Assembly (NCBI GenBank): GCA_026388255.1
Contig: JAPLKC010000089.1
Location: forward strand, 179,783-243,782
Reading direction: 5' to 3'
From: Pseudomonadota bacterium
GTDB taxonomy: Bacteria; Desulfobacterota; Syntrophorhabdia; Syntrophorhabdales; Syntrophorhabdaceae
DNA length: 64,000 bases
Positions 61,155 to 64,000 of the stretch are shown here, piece after piece. Made by a program: the position numbers and the translations under genes. Positions within the stretch are counted from its first letter, which is position 1, and the number at the start of each line of letters is the position of its first letter. Below the pieces are notes generated by a model. It was not told the DNA's origin. It ran no database searches and was given only the letters and a program-made list of their open reading frames with translations.

Positions 61155-61415
61155 TTGAGAAACCGTTATAAATTTCCTATTGTTGTATGCGTCTTTGTAT
61201 TTGCATATTTTGTTCCCTTTGAAAAGCTAAGGGCGCAAAAGGCAATTCCTGAATCTTTTTATATATGCCTGCTTTCTTTGCTGCCAGTGCTATCATTGCT
61301 GACTATGATAGTAATAACATGCCTCCTTATGACAAAGAAGTCTTTTATAATCTTAAAACTGGCAACCGGGGTTTCAACTATAGCAGGAATGGCGTTCGGA
61401 TGGATAGTTGATTAA
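61155..61415 (+). CDS. Small membrane protein of unknown function
   Basis: An 86-aa protein with hydrophobic segments at about 7-20, 36-59 and 67-84. The start is TTG with at best a weak ribosome site. It follows the ArsR gene by 58 bases in the same direction. Comparable operons elsewhere encode a large permease at this place, but this protein is too short to be one. No family recognised. Confidence 0.55.
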   Translation: MRNRYKFPIVVCVFVFAYFVPFEKLRAQKAIPESFYICLLSLLPVLSLLTMIVITCLLMTKKSFIILKLATGVSTIAGMAFGWIVD

Positions 61416-61477
61416 AATCACCATTGAATGATGAGCTTAAATATTAAATGTAAAACTTAAAACAGGAGATAGAGGAC

Positions 61478-61705
61478 ATGAAAATACAGATTCTTGGAAC
61501 TGGCTGTGTAAAATGTACAAAGCTTGCTGCTCACGCAGAAGAGGCGGCTAAGCAGGCCGGGATTGAGTTTGAGATTGAAAAAATAACAGATATCAAAAAA
61601 ATCATGGGTTTTGGTGTTATGATGACCCCGGCTATTGCCATAGATGGGCAGGTAAAGAGCGTGGGCAAGGTACTCTCTACAGATGAAATAAAGAAACTGC
61701 TGTAA
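61478..61705 (+). CDS. Small thioredoxin-fold redox protein
   Basis: A 75-aa protein with the redox pair in LGTGCVKCTKL and the cis-proline segment GVMMTPAIAIDGQV, matching the short thioredoxin-like group often found next to ArsR regulators. It lacks a signal peptide and acts in the cytoplasm. CVKC replaces the usual CGPC, so its redox potential will differ from thioredoxin. Confidence 0.9.
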   Translation: MKIQILGTGCVKCTKLAAHAEEAAKQAGIEFEIEKITDIKKIMGFGVMMTPAIAIDGQVKSVGKVLSTDEIKKLL

Positions 61706-61776
61706 AGATGGTTGACGCAAACGCTTTGTACTATTTTATAGTTTATAATCTATTTTAAAAATGGGGGGTATTTCCC

Positions 61777-62454
61777 GTGTCTGAAAACAGGTTATTTAAA
61801 CGGCCAATGCAGAAAAGGTATATTTTGAATACTCACAAGGTTCAAACCAAGCGGGCTATTATCTTCTGTAAGGCTCTCGGCATTGTTCTCTTTATCCTCT
61901 TATTCAAGGGTTCCATTGCTCCTATATATGCGACAGACGCCCTCGTTCCTTCATTCGGGATGGGAAAGATTAATGTAAGGCTTTATACTGACTACTTCTG
62001 CCCACCGTGCAGAGCCATGGAACCGAATGTCGAACCTATTATATCAGAGCTTGTAAAAAAGAATGTTATTAATATCACCTTTATCGATACCCCTTTTTCC
62101 AAAACTTCCATGCTCTATGCCCGGCACTTTCTATACATCATAAATGAGAAAAAGGATTTCGGCCTTGCCATTCTCGCAAGGTCTGTTCTGATCGGAGCAT
62201 CTCTCGAAAAGATAACCGAAGAGGCAAAACTCGAGGAGTATCTCAGAAATAAAGGGCTTAAGTTAAAACCCTTCGATGTAAAACCTGTGTTTAATATCCT
62301 GAACAATTACCTGAAGGAAGACAAAATACAGTCAACACCTACGTGTATAATTGATCAGGAAGGAAAGATAGAACGATACAGCGGCGGACCGGAAATTACC
62401 AGCGCCCTTGACCGTTTGAAGCAGGAGATATTGAAAAAAACTGTAATAAAATAG
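61777..62454 (+). CDS. Membrane-anchored or exported DsbA-like thioredoxin protein
   Basis: A 225-aa protein beginning at GTG after GGGGGG; an ATG at codon 11 is an alternative. One hydrophobic segment (about 35-50, GIVLFILLFKGS) leads into a thioredoxin fold with active site YTDYFCPPCRAMEPNV and cis-Pro STPTCIIDQEGK. A helical insertion lies between them, as in DsbA/DsbG. Likely periplasmic thiol oxidoreductase. The CPPC motif is unusual. Confidence 0.85.
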   Translation: MSENRLFKRPMQKRYILNTHKVQTKRAIIFCKALGIVLFILLFKGSIAPIYATDALVPSFGMGKINVRLYTDYFCPPCRAMEPNVEPIISELVKKNVINITFIDTPFSKTSMLYARHFLYIINEKKDFGLAILARSVLIGASLEKITEEAKLEEYLRNKGLKLKPFDVKPVFNILNNYLKEDKIQSTPTCIIDQEGKIERYSGGPEITSALDRLKQEILKKTVIK

Positions 62455-62474
62455 CTCATGATAAGGAGATTTCA

Positions 62475-62615
62475 ATGAAAAAACTGTTTACTTTTATCCT
62501 TTTGTCAGTCACTGGAGTTTTTTTATATTCCTGTTCATCAGCCTGCAAATGCGGCCCACCTCCGATAAATATCGATGATAACTCACCGGTTATCCAGTTT
62601 GAAGAAAAAAAGTAG
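62475..62615 (+). CDS. Small lipoprotein
   Basis: A 46-aa frame, AAGGAGA before ATG. The signal peptide ends in the lipobox LYSC, giving a mature lipoprotein of about 27 residues with two more cysteines and a Pro run (SSACKCGPPP). It lies 20 bases after the DsbA-like gene, which may act on its cysteines. Confidence 0.75.
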   Translation: MKKLFTFILLSVTGVFLYSCSSACKCGPPPINIDDNSPVIQFEEKK

Positions 62616-62644
62616 GACATTTCCTATAAAAAAAGGAGGCTTCA

Positions 62645-63097
62645 ATGAGTGACAATTTTACCGAAGTAACTTACGACAAATTTATCTTCAAGGTGGACAA
62701 AAGTTGTCTCTATCACACAAACGAGTGTTGGGCGAGGCAAGAAGGAGACATAGTAGTGGTGGGCATAACGGACTTTCTGCAAAAGACAGCCGGTGATGTG
62801 GCATTCGTAGAACTTCCGGGGACAGGGGCTCATCTATCACAGGGAGGCGAGGCAGGTGTGGTGGAAACAATCAAGACTACCGTGACCCTCATTTCGCCCC
62901 TCTCCGGTGAAGTATTAGAAATTAACTCTTCTCTTGAAGAGGAACCCCAATTGCTCAACACTGATCCCTTCGGTGCCGGTTGGCTTTTTAAACTCAAGTC
63001 GAGCAAGTGGGAAGAAGAAAAAGGACAGTTGATGGACTCTGAGACATATCTTCCTGCCATGAAAACAAAGATTGAGCAGGAGCTGTCAAAAAAGTAA
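62645..63097 (+). CDS. Stand-alone lipoyl protein (glycine cleavage H-protein homologue)
   Basis: A 150-aa GcvH-family protein with the hybrid-barrel core EGDIVVVGITDFLQKTAGDV and the lipoylation loop VVETIKTTVTLISPLSGEV, where K76 is the expected lipoyl-lysine. Two cysteines (C21, C28) flank the position of the usual KEHEW motif. No gcvT, gcvP or lipoyl ligase gene is nearby. The context of thiol proteins makes a carrier role other than glycine cleavage more likely. Confidence 0.85.
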   Translation: MSDNFTEVTYDKFIFKVDKSCLYHTNECWARQEGDIVVVGITDFLQKTAGDVAFVELPGTGAHLSQGGEAGVVETIKTTVTLISPLSGEVLEINSSLEEEPQLLNTDPFGAGWLFKLKSSKWEEEKGQLMDSETYLPAMKTKIEQELSKK

Positions 63098-63112
63098 TGC
63101 CTGGAGGAAAGA

Positions 63113-63523
63113 ATGAAGAAAAAAGTTATTATTATCCCATGCAGTGGTGTGGGTAAAGCCTATGGCGAGATTGGACGGCAGGCAGTCTATGAGACAATAG
63201 ATAGTCGGCCGGAAAGCGCTTCGACAGTCTGCCTTGCCCGTCTAATGATCGATGATCCTGAGACAAAGGCCACATTAAAGGGAAATTCAATTATTACCGT
63301 TGACGGGTGCGCAAAGGACTGTGCCAAAAAGAATGTGGAATCAGCCGGTATGCAACCTGACTGCTCATTGCGGGTAATCGAGACCTTTAAGGGACACCGG
63401 GATCTGAAACCCACCGGTATTCTGGAATTAGGAGATGCAGGATTCACCCTCGTGCATATACTGGCAGAACGAATCCAGTCCGAAACCGATCTTCTTTTAG
63501 AAAAGGAGGTGCAACAATGCTAA
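63113..63523 (+). CDS. DGC-domain cysteine protein 1
   Basis: A 136-aa protein of the DGC (putative zinc-binding) family. Conserved cysteines are in VIIIPCSGVGKAYGEIGRQA, TVCLARL and the family motif TVDGCAKDCAKK. Fold and role are not established; metal or persulfide binding is suggested by the cysteines. It lies 15 bases after the H-protein gene and overlaps the next gene by seven bases. Confidence 0.82.
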   Translation: MKKKVIIIPCSGVGKAYGEIGRQAVYETIDSRPESASTVCLARLMIDDPETKATLKGNSIITVDGCAKDCAKKNVESAGMQPDCSLRVIETFKGHRDLKPTGILELGDAGFTLVHILAERIQSETDLLLEKEVQQC

Positions 63524-63936
63524 TGGATCTTATGCCAAAGAAGGTGGGCATCATACCATGTAACGGTGAGGAGATATGCGAGGGGACTCTCACACGTTTT
63601 GCGAGCCGTAAGGTGCTCGATAAACTCAGACCTGGAAGCACGGTTACTATCTGCTTACCCCTTTTCATAGCAGGGGGCGAAGAAGAAAGAAACTTCGCGA
63701 AGACATTTCCTACCATAACAGTTGACGGCTGCGACAAGCGATGCAGTCAGAAAAGCACGGAGCGCCTGAGCGCAAAACCATATGATTCCATAGTTGTGAG
63801 CGAGGTGCTGCAAAAATGCGGAATAAAGACCCCTCGCTCACGGGCAAGTCTTACCGGAAAAGACCAGGCGGCTGTCGATGCAGTAGCTGATGAGATTGCA
63901 AAAAAGGTTGATGAAATACAACAGGGCAAAAAATAG
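63517..63936 (+). CDS. DGC-domain cysteine protein 2
   Basis: A 139-aa paralogue of the preceding protein, with KVGIIPCNGEEICEGTLTRF, TICLPLF and TVDGCDKRCSQKSTE in the same order. An AAGGAGG site lies inside the upstream gene. The two may form a heterodimer. The tandem pair and the shared PC, CL and DGCxxxC positions point to a conserved metal or thiol site. Confidence 0.82.
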   Translation: MLMDLMPKKVGIIPCNGEEICEGTLTRFASRKVLDKLRPGSTVTICLPLFIAGGEEERNFAKTFPTITVDGCDKRCSQKSTERLSAKPYDSIVVSEVLQKCGIKTPRSRASLTGKDQAAVDAVADEIAKKVDEIQQGKK

Positions 63937-63944
63937 GAGGCATT

Positions 63945-64000
63945 ATGCCGAAATATACAAATAAAGTTGTCTGGAAAGGTAAACGTGAGGGGTACACGTA
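63945..64000 (+). CDS. Start of a further gene in the lipoyl/DGC operon (partial)
   Basis: Begins MPKYTNKVVWKGKREGYT after AGGAGG, and is cut by the window end. The opening resembles OsmC-type thiol peroxidases (VWKGxREG), but eighteen residues are too few to be sure. Confidence 0.6.
   Translation, partial: MPKYTNKVVWKGKREGYT

Overview
The window reads as chromosomal DNA of an AT-rich, motile, diderm and probably strictly anaerobic bacterium. The outer-membrane pair TamA/TamB and a FliL/FlhF/FlhG-type flagellum with sigma-54 and sigma-28 control indicate a Gram-negative cell. Rubredoxin, rubrerythrin, a two-gene SUF system and a NifX-like protein indicate anaerobic metabolism. Gene content and the many HDOD proteins fit the former Deltaproteobacteria (Desulfobacterota, Syntrophia-like). 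Nitrospirota cannot be excluded, and no rRNA or marker gene settles the question.

About 1-35,500 is one large flagellar and chemotaxis locus, almost all on the minus strand. Reading in the direction of transcription (high to low coordinates) it contains a frameshifted FleQ/FlrA-like regulator; a kinase/NtrC-type regulator pair (FleS/FleR-like); flgB-flgC-fliE-fliF-fliG-fliH-fliI-fliJ; fliK-flgD-flgE; fliL-fliM-fliN-fliO-fliP-fliQ-fliR-flhB-flhA-flhF-flhG-fliA; an HDOD protein; cheB, a HEAT-repeat protein, cheR, cheY and cheA; then cheW with a small unknown gene, and flgF-flgG. An EAL-HDOD gene runs the other way beside cheW. Sigma-54-type promoters (TGG...TTGC spacing) stand before the kinase, fliK, fliL and flgF. 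Sigma-28-type promoters (TTAAGTTT-N11-xCCGATxx or close) stand before cheW, the EAL-HDOD gene, the HDOD/GGDEF operon and cheY-cheX. This is a readable two-tier hierarchy: NtrC-type regulators with sigma-54 drive hook-basal-body genes, and FliA drives chemotaxis and signalling genes. Flagellin, flgH/I/A, flgK/L, fliD, motAB and chemoreceptors are not in the window.

About 36,000-46,700 is a signalling annex. It holds a GGDEF protein, an HDOD protein, a small protein resembling the N-terminal domain of HD-GYP proteins, a GH108-type muramidase-like protein (possible FlgJ substitute), two large PAS proteins (a histidine kinase and a LuxR-type regulator), cheY-cheX, and an unusual HDOD protein ending in a bare histidine-kinase phosphoacceptor domain. 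Intergenic spaces here carry dispersed repeats and hairpins.

About 46,800-58,900 is housekeeping and envelope: an L,D-transpeptidase overlapping tail-to-tail with an N-terminal-nucleophile hydrolase, SufB-SufC, a DUF134/NifX/FmdB cluster, TamB-TamA, and a rubredoxin/rubrerythrin pair. About 58,890-60,700 looks like the remains of a mobile island (possible tmRNA-end attachment fragment, AlpA-like regulator, orphan genes, IS3-family remnant).

About 60,720-64,000 is a plus-strand cluster headed by an ArsR-type repressor with a clear promoter and operator. It includes a small thioredoxin-fold protein, a membrane-anchored CPPC thioredoxin, a small lipoprotein, a stand-alone lipoyl H-protein homologue, two adjacent DGC-domain cysteine proteins, and the start of a further gene. 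It is the best candidate here for an undescribed thiol/lipoyl-based system.
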